Positions 17,717 through 26,996 of a DNA stretch of 64,000 nucleotides are shown here, piece by piece (the first letter of the stretch is position 1; the number at the start of each line of letters is the position of its first letter). The position numbers and the translations under genes are program-made. Origin of the DNA: Deltaproteobacteria bacterium (GTDB taxonomy: Bacteria; Desulfobacterota; Dissulfuribacteria; Dissulfuribacterales; DYLC01); NCBI GenBank assembly GCA_028695735.1, contig JAQVIJ010000004.1:1-64000 (forward strand), in the 5' to 3' direction. Below the pieces are notes generated by a model. It searched no databases, was not told the DNA's origin, and saw nothing but the letters and a program-made list of their open reading frames with translations.

Positions 17717-18532
17717 ATGGTCAATTCAGCATTTGCTGCAGAGACACAACAGGCGCCGGCACAGGCGGCGCCGGTCAGTGCCCCCAAACAGGCTCCGGCC
17801 CCACAGGATGTCCTGGTCAGGATGCACAAGGAATTGCAGGCCGCCTTAAAGAGAAGCCAGGCGGAGAGGCGTTGGGTGATGGTGATTGATCTGCGTAGGT
17901 GTATAGGCTGTCATGCCTGCACAGTGGCATGTATCTCGGAAAATAAATTGCCGCCAGGAGTGGTTTATAGGCCTGTCACCATCAAAGAGGTAGGGGTCTA
18001 TCCAAAGGTAAGCATGGAATTTCTGCCCAGGCCATGCATGCAGTGTGATGAGCCTCCCTGTACAGAGGTCTGCCCCGTACATGCCACTTATAAAAACAGC
18101 GACGGCATCGTAGTGGTGGATTATGACCAGTGTATCGGTTGCCGAGCCTGTATTGCGGCATGTCCGTATGGTGCCCGTACCTTTGATTTCGGCCATAACT
18201 ACCTGGAAGGTACTCCAAAGGGTATGGAGTTTCTGTTGAGTCAGGAGAAGGCGAATGCCTATGAAAACAAGGTTAACATAGAATACGGTAAAAGGCGCGA
18301 ACGAAATGGCCATGCCTCTCCTGTTGGCAATGTGCGTAAGTGCCATTTCTGCCTGCATCGTTTGGAGGCTGGAATCCTGCCTGCCTGCACTACAACTTGT
18401 ATCGGCAGGGCTACGTATTTTGGCGATGCCAATGACAAAGGGTCCTTGGTCCATGAGCTCATTGCTCGCGCCGATGTAGTACAGCTCAAAAAAGAATTGG
18501 GGACGCGGCCTCGCGTCTATTACATCTATTAG
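17717..18532 (+). CDS. ttrB: Iron-sulfur subunit of molybdoenzyme (TtrB/PsrB-like, four 4Fe-4S clusters)
   Basis: 271 residues with four cysteine clusters: [35 protein letters not shown] and CHFCLHR with CTTTC, the DmsB/PsrB/TtrB pattern. It would carry electrons from the membrane quinol oxidase (next gene) to the catalytic subunit. The N-terminus is odd: it begins [12 protein letters not shown] and an Ala/Pro/Gln-rich linker, like a protein just after signal cleavage, but no hydrophobic segment precedes it and an in-frame stop lies 24 bases upstream. It is probably exported by hitch-hiking on the Tat signal of the catalytic subunit. Confidence 0.82.
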   Translation: MVNSAFAAETQQAPAQAAPVSAPKQAPAPQDVLVRMHKELQAALKRSQAERRWVMVIDLRRCIGCHACTVACISENKLPPGVVYRPVTIKEVGVYPKVSMEFLPRPCMQCDEPPCTEVCPVHATYKNSDGIVVVDYDQCIGCRACIAACPYGARTFDFGHNYLEGTPKGMEFLLSQEKANAYENKVNIEYGKRRERNGHASPVGNVRKCHFCLHRLEAGILPACTTTCIGRATYFGDANDKGSLVHELIARADVVQLKKELGTRPRVYYIY

Positions 18533-18541
18533 GAGGCCTTT

Positions 18542-19666
18542 ATGAACAAAAGTATCGCATATACAGTTGGTGTAATAGCCTTGCTCATCGGTCTGTATGG
18601 TTTTTTTGACCGTCTGGTCTATGGGGAGGCCCATGCGGCCTATGGCTCTTTTGTGGTCTGGGGGCTGTGGGTGGCTGCCTATTTCTTTTTGGGCGGCATT
18701 GCAGTGGGTTGTTTCCTCTGGGGCAGCCTGGACCTGCTCTTTGGTTTAGAGACCTTTAAGGGCATGGGCAAGACAGCCCTTTGGGCTGCACTGGTGACCT
18801 TGGTGGCAGGTCTTATGGCAATCGGTTTTGATTTGGGCCATATGGAGCGCATCTGGAAGGCCTACATACAGGTCAATTTCCATTCCGGCGTGGCAGAAGA
18901 TGTATGGGCATATACCCTCTTTGGCATATTCACTCTTATAGCCCTGTATCAGAGTTGCAGTGGTTCTAAACCTGCAAAGGTGATTCTGATTCTGGGACTC
19001 ATCGTAGCCCTGTTTGTGGCAGGTGCACCTGGTAAGCTCATGGGCGTAAATGCAGGCCGTATGTACTGGCATGCCGGGCTGTTACCTGTGCAGTTTTTGA
19101 TCTTTGCCTTGACCACAGGCGCTGCCATGTTGATGGTCATCTTTGGTCTGTTCGGTGCATCAGACAAGGCTGCCAGGTCCTTTCCTGTGCTCACCAAGGC
19201 TACGGCGGGGTTGCTTTTTGTCAATCTCTATATGCTCTGGGCCTATTACAGTGAGGGGCTTACAGGCAATATGCCTTCTGTTGCAGAGCCCATCCGTATG
19301 GTTATGCAGGAGCATGCAGTGCTCTTTTGGCTTGTGCAGGTGGCCGTCGGTCTTTTGATTCCATTGGTGGTCTTGTCCCAGTCCAGGACCGCAGCCAATC
19401 CGGCACTGGTGGGCGTTATGGGCCTGTGTGTGCTCCTGGGGAATTTGGTGAGCCGTTACTTCATTTTGGTCCCTGCTCAACAGATAGACCTGTTGGAAGG
19501 TCTGTCATCCGCCTTCCATGGCAGGGGATATACCCTGGCATATACCCCAAGCATGACAGAATGGGCGGTCTTTTTAGGGCTTATCGGTATCGTGATATTA
19601 GGGCTTTTGATAGGTGCGGACTACCTGCATCCCTTGTGCCAGTGTAAATCTCAAAAGGAGGCATAA
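18542..19666 (+). CDS. ttrC: NrfD/PsrC/TtrC-type membrane quinol oxidoreductase subunit
   Basis: 374 residues, almost entirely hydrophobic, with about nine or ten membrane helices (for example GLWVAAYFFLGGIAVGCFLW, AVLFWLVQVAVGLLIPLVVL). NrfD-type proteins anchor the iron-sulfur subunit and exchange electrons with menaquinol. The gene starts 9 bases after ttrB with an AGGAGG site and is followed 6 bases later by the catalytic subunit, so the three are one transcription unit in the order B-C-A, the order of Salmonella ttrBCA. Confidence 0.85.
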   Translation: MNKSIAYTVGVIALLIGLYGFFDRLVYGEAHAAYGSFVVWGLWVAAYFFLGGIAVGCFLWGSLDLLFGLETFKGMGKTALWAALVTLVAGLMAIGFDLGHMERIWKAYIQVNFHSGVAEDVWAYTLFGIFTLIALYQSCSGSKPAKVILILGLIVALFVAGAPGKLMGVNAGRMYWHAGLLPVQFLIFALTTGAAMLMVIFGLFGASDKAARSFPVLTKATAGLLFVNLYMLWAYYSEGLTGNMPSVAEPIRMVMQEHAVLFWLVQVAVGLLIPLVVLSQSRTAANPALVGVMGLCVLLGNLVSRYFILVPAQQIDLLEGLSSAFHGRGYTLAYTPSMTEWAVFLGLIGIVILGLLIGADYLHPLCQCKSQKEA

Positions 19667-19672
19667 CAACAT

Positions 19673-22600
19673 ATGATTAAGTTTAATTCCATGACTCGAA
19701 GGGATTTTCTCAAGGTCTCTGCTGTGGGTACAGGTGCAGCGTTTTTGAGTGACATGCCTCATGTGTGTCACGCCATAGAAAAGGCATTGGCAGCCGGTGA
19801 TTCCAGCCTGTTTGAGGCTGATCCCACAAAGCAGATACATACAGTTTGTCTTCAGTGCAATACGGGCTGCGCCATTCGTGTAAAGATATTGGACGGTATT
19901 GCAGCCAAGATAGAAGGTAATCCCTACAGCCCCTGGACCCTTTGGCCCCATCCTGCTTACAAGACACCCATCAAGGAGATGGCCACTCTGGAAGGCGGTA
20001 TCTGCCCCAAGGGACAGGCTGGCATTCAGACACTCTATGACCCATATCGCATTGTCAGTGTGCTGAAGAGAAAGCCCGGCACCAAACGCGGGGAGGGCAA
20101 GTGGGTTACCATTTCATTTGATAAGGCCATCGATGAGATAGTAAACGGCGGTGATCTCTTTGGCGAAGGTCGTGTGGAGGGGTTGAAGTCAGTTCGTGCC
20201 CTTACAGACACGGAAGTGGCCGCCAAGATGGCAGAGGCCATCAAGAAATACTGGGATGAAAAGGACAAGGACAAGAAAAAGGAGCTGCTTGCCAAGTTCA
20301 AAGAGGATTTCAAGGACCACCTCCACACCCTCATTGACCCTGAGCATCCGGACCTGGGGCCGAAAAATAACCAGTTTATGTTTGTTTGGGGCCGTATGAA
20401 GGGGGGCAGAGAGGACTTGGTGCATCGTTTTGTGCAGGAGGCCTTTGGTTCTATCAACATGAACGGCCATACCACGGTCTGTCAGGGCTCTCTTTATTTT
20501 ACAGGCAAGTCCATGTCATCCAAATGGAATCCTGAAAAAGGCGAGTTTGACAGCGGTGACAAGTTCTATTGGCAGGCGGATACGGGCAACAGCAAGTTTG
20601 TGATCTATGTGGGCAATAACCTCTATGATGCCAATTATGGTCCGCCGCAGCGGGTGCCCAAGGCCACTCAGGCTACAGTTGACGGCCGAAAATTTGTGGT
20701 GATAGACCCACGTTGTTCCAAGTTGGCAGCCAAGGCCTGGAAGTGGGTTCCCATAAAACCAGGCATGGATGCGGCCTTTGCCATGGGCATGATGCGTTGG
20801 ATCTTTGAAAACGAGCGATATAACAAGGGCTACCTGGCCATTGCCAACCAGGCTGCAGCCAAGGCAGCGGAGGAACCCAATTATTCCAATGCTGCCTGGT
20901 TGGTGAAATTGGATGACAAGGGCAATCCAACCAAATTTTTGCGAGCAAGCGAGATCGGTTTGGTGACTCCGGTAAATGAACAGGGGCCTGACGGCAAGCC
21001 TGTGACTCGCTATGTGGACAAGGCAGGTCATAAATATCCAGGGGATGTCCCTGTGATTCTGGTGGATGGTAAGCCGGTTGCCTTTGACCCAGTGGATGAA
21101 AAGGCAGCCCCTGCCGTAGGCGAACTCCTTGTGGATACCACCATAGCTGACAAGCCTGTCAAGTCCTCACTACAGCTTTTGAAGGATGAGGCATTTAAGT
21201 ACTCCATTGAGGAGTGGGCGCAGATCTCAGGGGTCTCTGCCGAGGACATAGTTGTGGTGGCCAAGGAGTTCACCTCCCATGGCAGAAAGGCGGTGGCAGA
21301 CATACACAGAGGTCCGTCCCAGCACACCAATGGATTTTATAATAACAATGCCTTCAATGTCTTGAACCTGCTCATCGGCAACTACGACTATGCCGGCGGC
21401 TATATAAAGGTCAGCACCTATGACAGAAATGGCGGGAAAAAGGGGCAGCCATATCCTGTGGCAAAGATGTTTGGCGAGCACCATTTCAAGGCATTTGGCG
21501 TGGATATGCTGCGCACAAAGGCGGGTTATGAAAAGACCAGCCTTTTTGACGGCAAATACCCCACCAAACGGCCGTGGTATCCGCTGGCAAGCGATGTATA
21601 TCAAGAGGACTGGGCATCCATTGGAGACGCATATCCCTATCCCATCAAGGTATTGATGACTTACATGTGCGGAGCTGTGTACAGCCTGCCTGCATCCCAG
21701 ACGGTCATAGACATATTGTCTGATACCAAGAAGGTGCCTCTGCACATAGCATCCGATATCCTCATAGGTGAGACCTCCAGTTATGCAGATTATATCTTCC
21801 CTGACCTTTCTTATCTGGAGCGTTGGGAGTTCCATGGCTCGCATCCGTCTGTGCCCTGGCAGGTGGAGAATGTGCGCCAGCCTGCTGTAAGTCTCCCCGG
21901 CTGGCCCACGGTCAAGGTCTTTGGGGAGGAGATCCCCATGTGTTTTGAGGCGGTCTATCTGGCCATTGCTGAGCGTCTGAAGCTCCCTGGTTTTGGACCA
22001 AATGGTTTTGCAGAAGGCTTGCCCTTTACAAGACCTGAGCACTTCTACCTGAAACAGGTGGCGGATATCGCATTTGGTCATAAGGAAGACGGCTCTGATT
22101 CTGTTCCTGAGGCCAGTGATGAAGAGTTGCGAATCTTTTTGGAGGCCAGAAAACACCTGCCCAAGAGCGTGTTTGACCCTGCAAAGTGGAAAGAGGCGCT
22201 TAAAAACGATGAAAGTATGTGGCGCAAGGCGGTCTATGTGCTAAATCGTGGCGGTCGTTATGAGGACTTTGCCAAGGCATACAAGGGCGACAAGGTGGCC
22301 CATCCCTACGGCCGTCTCATCAATCTGTTCCAGGAGAAGACCGCCAAGTCCATCAACACCATGACAGGGAAACACATGATCGGTCTGCCCACCTTTATTC
22401 CGCCAGGCAGGGATTACCTGGATCAGGAGATCAAGGATGAGGGATATCCATTCAATCTCATCACCTTTAAGACCATGACCATGACCAAGTGCCGAACCAT
22501 TACCAATTACTGGCTGCTTTCCATATTGCCTGAGGGCTATGTGCTCATAAACAGCGCAGATGCAGCCAAATTGGGTATCCGTCATGGCGATAAGGTCAGG

Positions 22601-22921
22601 CTTGCCTCTGCCAGCAATCCTGAGGGTGTGTTGGATGTGAAAGGCGGAAGAAAGATCCCCATTGAAGGGAAGGCATATGTAAGCGAGGGTATTCGGCCTG
22701 GTGTCGTGGCCTTTCCTCTCGGTTTTGGCCATTGGGCCAGCGGTGCAGGAGACGTGGATGTGGATGGAAGGCTGGTCAAGGCCGATGCCCGACGGACAAC
22801 CCCATTACATGGGAATGGTGTCATGCGGGTGGATCCGGTCACCAAAAACGTGGGCCTTTCAGATTTAGTGGGCGGTTCATCGGTGTTTTATGACACCAAG
22901 GTCAAGGTCATAAAGGTCTAA
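19673..22921 (+). CDS. ttrA: Periplasmic molybdopterin oxidoreductase, tetrathionate/polysulfide reductase-like catalytic subunit
   Basis: 1082 residues. Tat signal TRRDFLK at 8-14; N-terminal 4Fe-4S site C59, C62, C66, C111 (CLQCNTGC and GGICPKGQAG); candidate Mo ligand Cys270 in NGHTTVCQGS; a C-terminal dinucleotide-binding domain from about residue 930 (VLINSADAAKLGIRHGDKVR). The size (over 1000 residues) and a lysine-rich insert near 190-215 favour TtrA/ArrA-like enzymes over the shorter PsrA/PhsA. Adjacent split TtrS-like sensor and B-C-A order support tetrathionate or thiosulfate as substrate; arsenate, selenate or polysulfide cannot be excluded from sequence reading alone. Confidence 0.75.
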   Translation: MIKFNSMTRRDFLKVSAVGTGAAFLSDMPHVCHAIEKALAAGDSSLFEADPTKQIHTVCLQCNTGCAIRVKILDGIAAKIEGNPYSPWTLWPHPAYKTPIKEMATLEGGICPKGQAGIQTLYDPYRIVSVLKRKPGTKRGEGKWVTISFDKAIDEIVNGGDLFGEGRVEGLKSVRALTDTEVAAKMAEAIKKYWDEKDKDKKKELLAKFKEDFKDHLHTLIDPEHPDLGPKNNQFMFVWGRMKGGREDLVHRFVQEAFGSINMNGHTTVCQGSLYFTGKSMSSKWNPEKGEFDSGDKFYWQADTGNSKFVIYVGNNLYDANYGPPQRVPKATQATVDGRKFVVIDPRCSKLAAKAWKWVPIKPGMDAAFAMGMMRWIFENERYNKGYLAIANQAAAKAAEEPNYSNAAWLVKLDDKGNPTKFLRASEIGLVTPVNEQGPDGKPVTRYVDKAGHKYPGDVPVILVDGKPVAFDPVDEKAAPAVGELLVDTTIADKPVKSSLQLLKDEAFKYSIEEWAQISGVSAEDIVVVAKEFTSHGRKAVADIHRGPSQHTNGFYNNNAFNVLNLLIGNYDYAGGYIKVSTYDRNGGKKGQPYPVAKMFGEHHFKAFGVDMLRTKAGYEKTSLFDGKYPTKRPWYPLASDVYQEDWASIGDAYPYPIKVLMTYMCGAVYSLPASQTVIDILSDTKKVPLHIASDILIGETSSYADYIFPDLSYLERWEFHGSHPSVPWQVENVRQPAVSLPGWPTVKVFGEEIPMCFEAVYLAIAERLKLPGFGPNGFAEGLPFTRPEHFYLKQVADIAFGHKEDGSDSVPEASDEELRIFLEARKHLPKSVFDPAKWKEALKNDESMWRKAVYVLNRGGRYEDFAKAYKGDKVAHPYGRLINLFQEKTAKSINTMTGKHMIGLPTFIPPGRDYLDQEIKDEGYPFNLITFKTMTMTKCRTITNYWLLSILPEGYVLINSADAAKLGIRHGDKVRLASASNPEGVLDVKGGRKIPIEGKAYVSEGIRPGVVAFPLGFGHWASGAGDVDVDGRLVKADARRTTPLHGNGVMRVDPVTKNVGLSDLVGGSSVFYDTKVKVIKV

Positions 22922-22953
22922 TTCGACCTCTGCTATTCTCATTAATTCTCCGG

Positions 22954-22979
22954 CCCCGCTCGAAAGAGCGGGGTTTTTT
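22954..22979 (+). terminator. Rho-independent terminator after ttrA
   Basis: CCCCGCTC-GAAA-GAGCGGGG with a perfect 8-bp stem and GNRA-type loop, followed by six T. It lies 32 bases after the ttrA stop and overlaps the last codons of the convergent GT9 gene. Confidence 0.93.
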
Positions 22980-24078
22980 ATTTTGGGCTTTTTAGGGGCC
23001 GAGTTCCTGCCTGCAACACCTCCAATGCCGCACTCAAGACCTCTTGCACCGATATGGAATTCATGCAGTGAAATCCTCCATTACAGGTGGGTGAGCGCTT
23101 GCAGGGTGCACAGGCCAGGTCGTGGTAAATGACTCGAAGGCGTGCATTCCAGGCAGAAAGATATGGCCTTGTTGAGCCGAAGATGGCCACTGTGGGTATA
23201 TTGGCAATCACCGCTGCATGAGTCAGACCTGTGTCAACTCCAATGGCCAAGGATGCCCCTTGAATCAGGGCAAGGGCAGTGGAAAGCGGCACAGCAGCCG
23301 TGAGATTCAGGATTTGCCTTGATGAAGCGGCGATTACCTGCGCCTTTTCTTGGTCCATGGGACCACCCAACATTAGTGTGCGATACCCCAAGTTATGCAG
23401 GCCCTCGGCCAATTGCCCCCAGCCTTGCTGAATCCAGTGTTTTTGCGGCCTGGTGGTAAAGGGCAAAATGACCACATAGTTTTCTATGGAATGGCGAGCA
23501 AGTAAGTCCTTTGCTGTCCTTGTGCTGGTTTGGGACACATGAACAGCGGGGCTGATGGCCTTTTGCAGATGGTGAGGGTCTGTGGCCGTAAGATGTGCCA
23601 GGAGATACAGGTATTCTGAGGCCATGAAGGTGTCATGGGGTGGATTGACCAGTTCGGTCATGAGAAAACCGCCTGGCTCACGGGAGGTAAGGCCGATACG
23701 CCTTTGGGCTCCGGTCAACCAGCTCAAGATTCGACTGCGCAACAGCCCCTGGGCATCCAAAACCAGGTCATAATATGGGCCTTTTGCCCCATTATTTGGC
23801 CCGAAACGCAGGAGATGCCGCAGTGCAGCCGTCTCTTTCCAAAGGGCTGCGAGCTGTAGCCCCTTAAATTGCTTGCTCCACTCCGCCTTGTTCCAAAAAA
23901 TGGCCCGATTTAAGGCTGGATGATGTTCAATGACCTGAAAAAAACGGGGCTCCACTACCCAGTCTATTTGAGACCTGGGATAAAAATGTTTTAGGCCTGA
24001 GAGCAGACAGGATGCCATGAGTATATCGCCCATGGCGCTGGGCCGAACGATGAGAATCCGTCTATAATCCTCATTCAC
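22978..24078 (-). CDS. Glycosyltransferase family 9 (LPS heptosyltransferase-like)
   Basis: 366 residues. N-terminal ILIVRPSAMGDILMASCLL is the GT9 start motif with the nucleotide-sugar/acceptor loop (RxSAxGD), and C-terminal GASLAIGVDTGLTHAAVIANIPT with the following FGSTRP is the donor-binding region. GT9 enzymes transfer heptose or similar sugars to lipid A core in the cytoplasm. A CxxCxRSPTCNGGFHCM segment near the C-terminus matches the cysteine-containing tail of many GT9 proteins. Overlaps the msbA stop by 8 bases and is last in the minus-strand envelope operon. Confidence 0.88.
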   Translation of the reverse strand: MNEDYRRILIVRPSAMGDILMASCLLSGLKHFYPRSQIDWVVEPRFFQVIEHHPALNRAIFWNKAEWSKQFKGLQLAALWKETAALRHLLRFGPNNGAKGPYYDLVLDAQGLLRSRILSWLTGAQRRIGLTSREPGGFLMTELVNPPHDTFMASEYLYLLAHLTATDPHHLQKAISPAVHVSQTSTRTAKDLLARHSIENYVVILPFTTRPQKHWIQQGWGQLAEGLHNLGYRTLMLGGPMDQEKAQVIAASSRQILNLTAAVPLSTALALIQGASLAIGVDTGLTHAAVIANIPTVAIFGSTRPYLSAWNARLRVIYHDLACAPCKRSPTCNGGFHCMNSISVQEVLSAALEVLQAGTRPLKSPK

Positions 24079-25792
24079 GGCCCATTACCTGATAGAGCTC
24101 CCTGTAAAGCATGTTCTCGGCCAGAAGCTGTGCATGGGAGCCTATAGCGGAGATGCGCCCCCTGTCTATCACGGCAATGAGGTCAGCGTTCTGAATGGTG
24201 GTGAGTCTGTGGGCGATGACAATGGTGGTGCGGCCTGCCATGGCCTTGTCCAAGGCATCCTGCACCGCCTGCTCCGAGACCGTATCCAAGGCGCTGGTGG
24301 CCTCATCCAGTATGAGAAGTGGGGGATTTTTGAGCAGTGCCCGAGCGATGGCGATGCGTTGGCGCTGTCCACCTGAGAGGTTCAACCCACGTTCACCCAA
24401 GACCGTGTCGTAGCCGTTGGGGGTCTCCAATATGAAGTCATGGGCATTGGCCAGTTTGGCGGCCTGTTCGATCTCTTCTTGTGAGGCATTCGGCCTGCCT
24501 GCGGCGATATTCTCTCGAATGGTGTCACTAAACAGCATCACATCCTGGCTTACTATGCCGATCTGTCTGCGCAGGTCGGCGACATTCAATTCCTGAATAT
24601 CCTCGCCGTCCCAGAGTATTCTGCCGGAAGTGACTGCATAAAACCGTGGAATCAGGTCCGCAATCGTGCTTTTCCCTGCCCCGCTTGGGCCTACGATAGC
24701 GAATATGGAGCCCTTGGGAATAAAAAAACTGATGTGCTGCAAAATGTCCGGTGTGTCCGGCGAGTAACGGAAGGACACATCCTGAAACTCTATGCCATAT
24801 TTGAGACCATGCACAGGCCTGCCTGAGGCCGGTTCGGGCCGCTGGTCGAAAAAGTCATCCAGCCGCTCCAGCACGCCAAGGGATTCCTGAAACACGGCAT
24901 AGGCCTGTCCCAGCTTCTTCATGGGCGCAAAGGCCATGACGATGGCGGTGAGAAGCGAGAAAAAATCACCCGAGGTCATGTCACCCTTTACCACCAAATG
25001 ACTGCCGTAACCCAAGATGATGGCCACGGCCACGCCTGAAATGGCCTCGTTGGTGTATTTAGACCACTCATTCAAACGCACCAGTCTGGCGTTCTGACGA
25101 TAGGACGCCTGATTTTCCTGCTGAAACTGTGTGATCTTGGCCTGCTCCATGCCGAATATCTTCACAACCTTTATACCACTTACGGATTCGGCCATTCTGT
25201 GAGTGATACTGGACATGGTGACCTGGGCGTCTCTGCGTTTTTGACGCAGGAATCTGCCCAATTTTTTGGTGGCCAGGGCTATAAAAGGCAGCAAAATGAA
25301 GCTCAACATGGCCAGGTCCCATCTGCGGTACAGGGCAACACCCAGCAGCACCACAAGGGATGGTATCTGACCGAGAAAGGTCTTGAAGCTGTCGGAAACT
25401 ATGCGGCTCAGGAGTGTGATGTCGTTTACGAGCCTGGAGACCATATCGCCTGAAGAGGTGCGCGTCACGGTGGAGACCGGCAGATACAAAATGGTCCTGA
25501 AAAACGCATCCCTCATGTCTCGAATCATCTTGTATCCGGCGGTCTGCATGAGATATGTCTGTATCATATCCGCTCCACCCCGCAGGAGATAGAGCAACAG
25601 CACGCCGATGGGCAGCAGCCAGATATAATCGTACCGCCGGTCCACGAACACATAGTCCATGGCAGGCTTGACCATCCAGGCCAGGGCGCCGTTTATTGCG
25701 GAGAGCACCAGACCGCAGAGGACTGAGGCCAGGACTCGAGGGAAATAGGGCCGAAGCAGGGTTGTGAGGCGGCGAGTGATGTCTTTGGTCAT
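24071..25792 (-). CDS. msbA: Lipid A flippase-type ABC transporter (MsbA)
   Basis: 573 residues: six-helix exporter domain 1-310 and ATPase domain with Walker A GPSGAGKS (368-375), signature LSGGQRQR (472-479), Walker B LLILDEATSALD and the H-loop IAHR. Full-length fused half-transporter of the MsbA group, acting as a homodimer in the inner membrane to flip lipid A core. Overlaps both neighbours (4 bases with the GH26-like gene, 8 bases with GT9), so translation is probably coupled. Confidence 0.9.
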   Translation of the reverse strand: MTKDITRRLTTLLRPYFPRVLASVLCGLVLSAINGALAWMVKPAMDYVFVDRRYDYIWLLPIGVLLLYLLRGGADMIQTYLMQTAGYKMIRDMRDAFFRTILYLPVSTVTRTSSGDMVSRLVNDITLLSRIVSDSFKTFLGQIPSLVVLLGVALYRRWDLAMLSFILLPFIALATKKLGRFLRQKRRDAQVTMSSITHRMAESVSGIKVVKIFGMEQAKITQFQQENQASYRQNARLVRLNEWSKYTNEAISGVAVAIILGYGSHLVVKGDMTSGDFFSLLTAIVMAFAPMKKLGQAYAVFQESLGVLERLDDFFDQRPEPASGRPVHGLKYGIEFQDVSFRYSPDTPDILQHISFFIPKGSIFAIVGPSGAGKSTIADLIPRFYAVTSGRILWDGEDIQELNVADLRRQIGIVSQDVMLFSDTIRENIAAGRPNASQEEIEQAAKLANAHDFILETPNGYDTVLGERGLNLSGGQRQRIAIARALLKNPPLLILDEATSALDTVSEQAVQDALDKAMAGRTTIVIAHRLTTIQNADLIAVIDRGRISAIGSHAQLLAENMLYRELYQVMGRE

Positions 25793-26943
25793 TTATATTC
25801 CGGCCAGGCCAGCCAATACGAATCAGCTACGGCCTTTTTATACGCCTCCAGGGCCCTGGGAGACGAATTGACCCGCAGATTACTGGTGCTTCCGTCATGA
25901 TTTTCCCAGCGTTCATGCCAGAAGACAGCGGCCTTGACACGTGGATACTTGGTTCTAAATGCGGTCATGGCCTCCTCTATCCAGGCCGCCTTATCCCCTG
26001 ATTCAGGGAATTCACCAATACCCCATTCGCCGATTAGAAGGGGTTTGGTTGAATGAATGGCGCATATCTCATGGTATGCCCTGTCCATCATGTCGTGAAA
26101 CTTGAGCCAACCCTGGCCTGGAAACTGTTGGCCATAGACGCTCAGGCCCAGCCAATCCACATACTCATCACCAGGATAATAGTTGGCAAAGGAGTTCCAG
26201 GGTTCAGGGGGGCTTGAACCGTTATTGACATGAAAGCCCCACAGGATATTGGTTGCCCCGCGGGCCCTTACTCGATTCACTACATAGCGATAGGCCTGTT
26301 TGTATGTCTCTGGCCCCTTGAAGACGGTCTTTTCGCCCTGGGGAGTGGAAATGGTTACGGGTTGGTTTGCACCATAGTGCACGCCTGACCAGGGAAACCA
26401 ATGCCCGTTCATCTCCACACCAAACACCACCAAAATGGGCCTGCCATAGGCCTTGGCCTCATCCGCCCATTGATCTATGTAGGCATCCCACTTGCCGGCC
26501 AGGATGCTGGTGAGGCTGAAGCGGTCAGGCTGTCTTTCTTCGTCATAGGGCCTGTCCCACGGTGACCAGAAGAGCAAAGGCACTGCCCCATAATTCTGAA
26601 TGATCTCCAGATTTTTGCGAGGAAAGGTCTGTTCCCCCCAGTAGCTGGAAGAGGCGATGATGGCCTGATGTTTGCCCACCAGGTGTTCGAAGTCCTCTAT
26701 GGCCTCCAGGGTTACTTGGGCCTCGCACTCCCCAAAATCCACATATGCACCGGTATATGCGCCTTTTTCAGGAAAGACGAGCCGTTTGCCCGGGGAATAG
26801 ACCGCTGATGCCGGCGGTGAACTCAATGCCCCATTTGCCGGGGCTGGTTTGATCCTTTCGTTCTGCGATGAATTACAGGCAAAACAGCAGGTAATTACAA
26901 GCAAAAAAACAAAAAAAGACGCAGAGATCTTCCTGATATTCAT
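25789..26943 (-). CDS. Glycoside hydrolase family 26-like lipoprotein
   Basis: 384 residues from ATG 26943. The N-terminal signal ends in the lipobox CFAC (Cys23), so the enzyme is membrane-anchored in the periplasm or on the surface. The TIM-barrel shows the two clan GH-A glutamates expected for GH26: the acid/base Glu177 in VFGVEMNGHWFPW and the nucleophile Glu306 in LLIGEWGIGE; FWSPWDRPY lies between barrel strands. GH26 covers beta-mannanases and related endo-glycanases. Placed between a synthase/deacetylase fusion and msbA, it may trim or release the polymer made by that fusion. Confidence 0.78.
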   Translation of the reverse strand: MNIRKISASFFVFLLVITCCFACNSSQNERIKPAPANGALSSPPASAVYSPGKRLVFPEKGAYTGAYVDFGECEAQVTLEAIEDFEHLVGKHQAIIASSSYWGEQTFPRKNLEIIQNYGAVPLLFWSPWDRPYDEERQPDRFSLTSILAGKWDAYIDQWADEAKAYGRPILVVFGVEMNGHWFPWSGVHYGANQPVTISTPQGEKTVFKGPETYKQAYRYVVNRVRARGATNILWGFHVNNGSSPPEPWNSFANYYPGDEYVDWLGLSVYGQQFPGQGWLKFHDMMDRAYHEICAIHSTKPLLIGEWGIGEFPESGDKAAWIEEAMTAFRTKYPRVKAAVFWHERWENHDGSTSNLRVNSSPRALEAYKKAVADSYWLAWPEYK

Positions 26944-26996
26944 TGTGTTTCCCTTTGCAGAATTGTCCGTGCACCCGTTTGGCACATGCAATGCGC

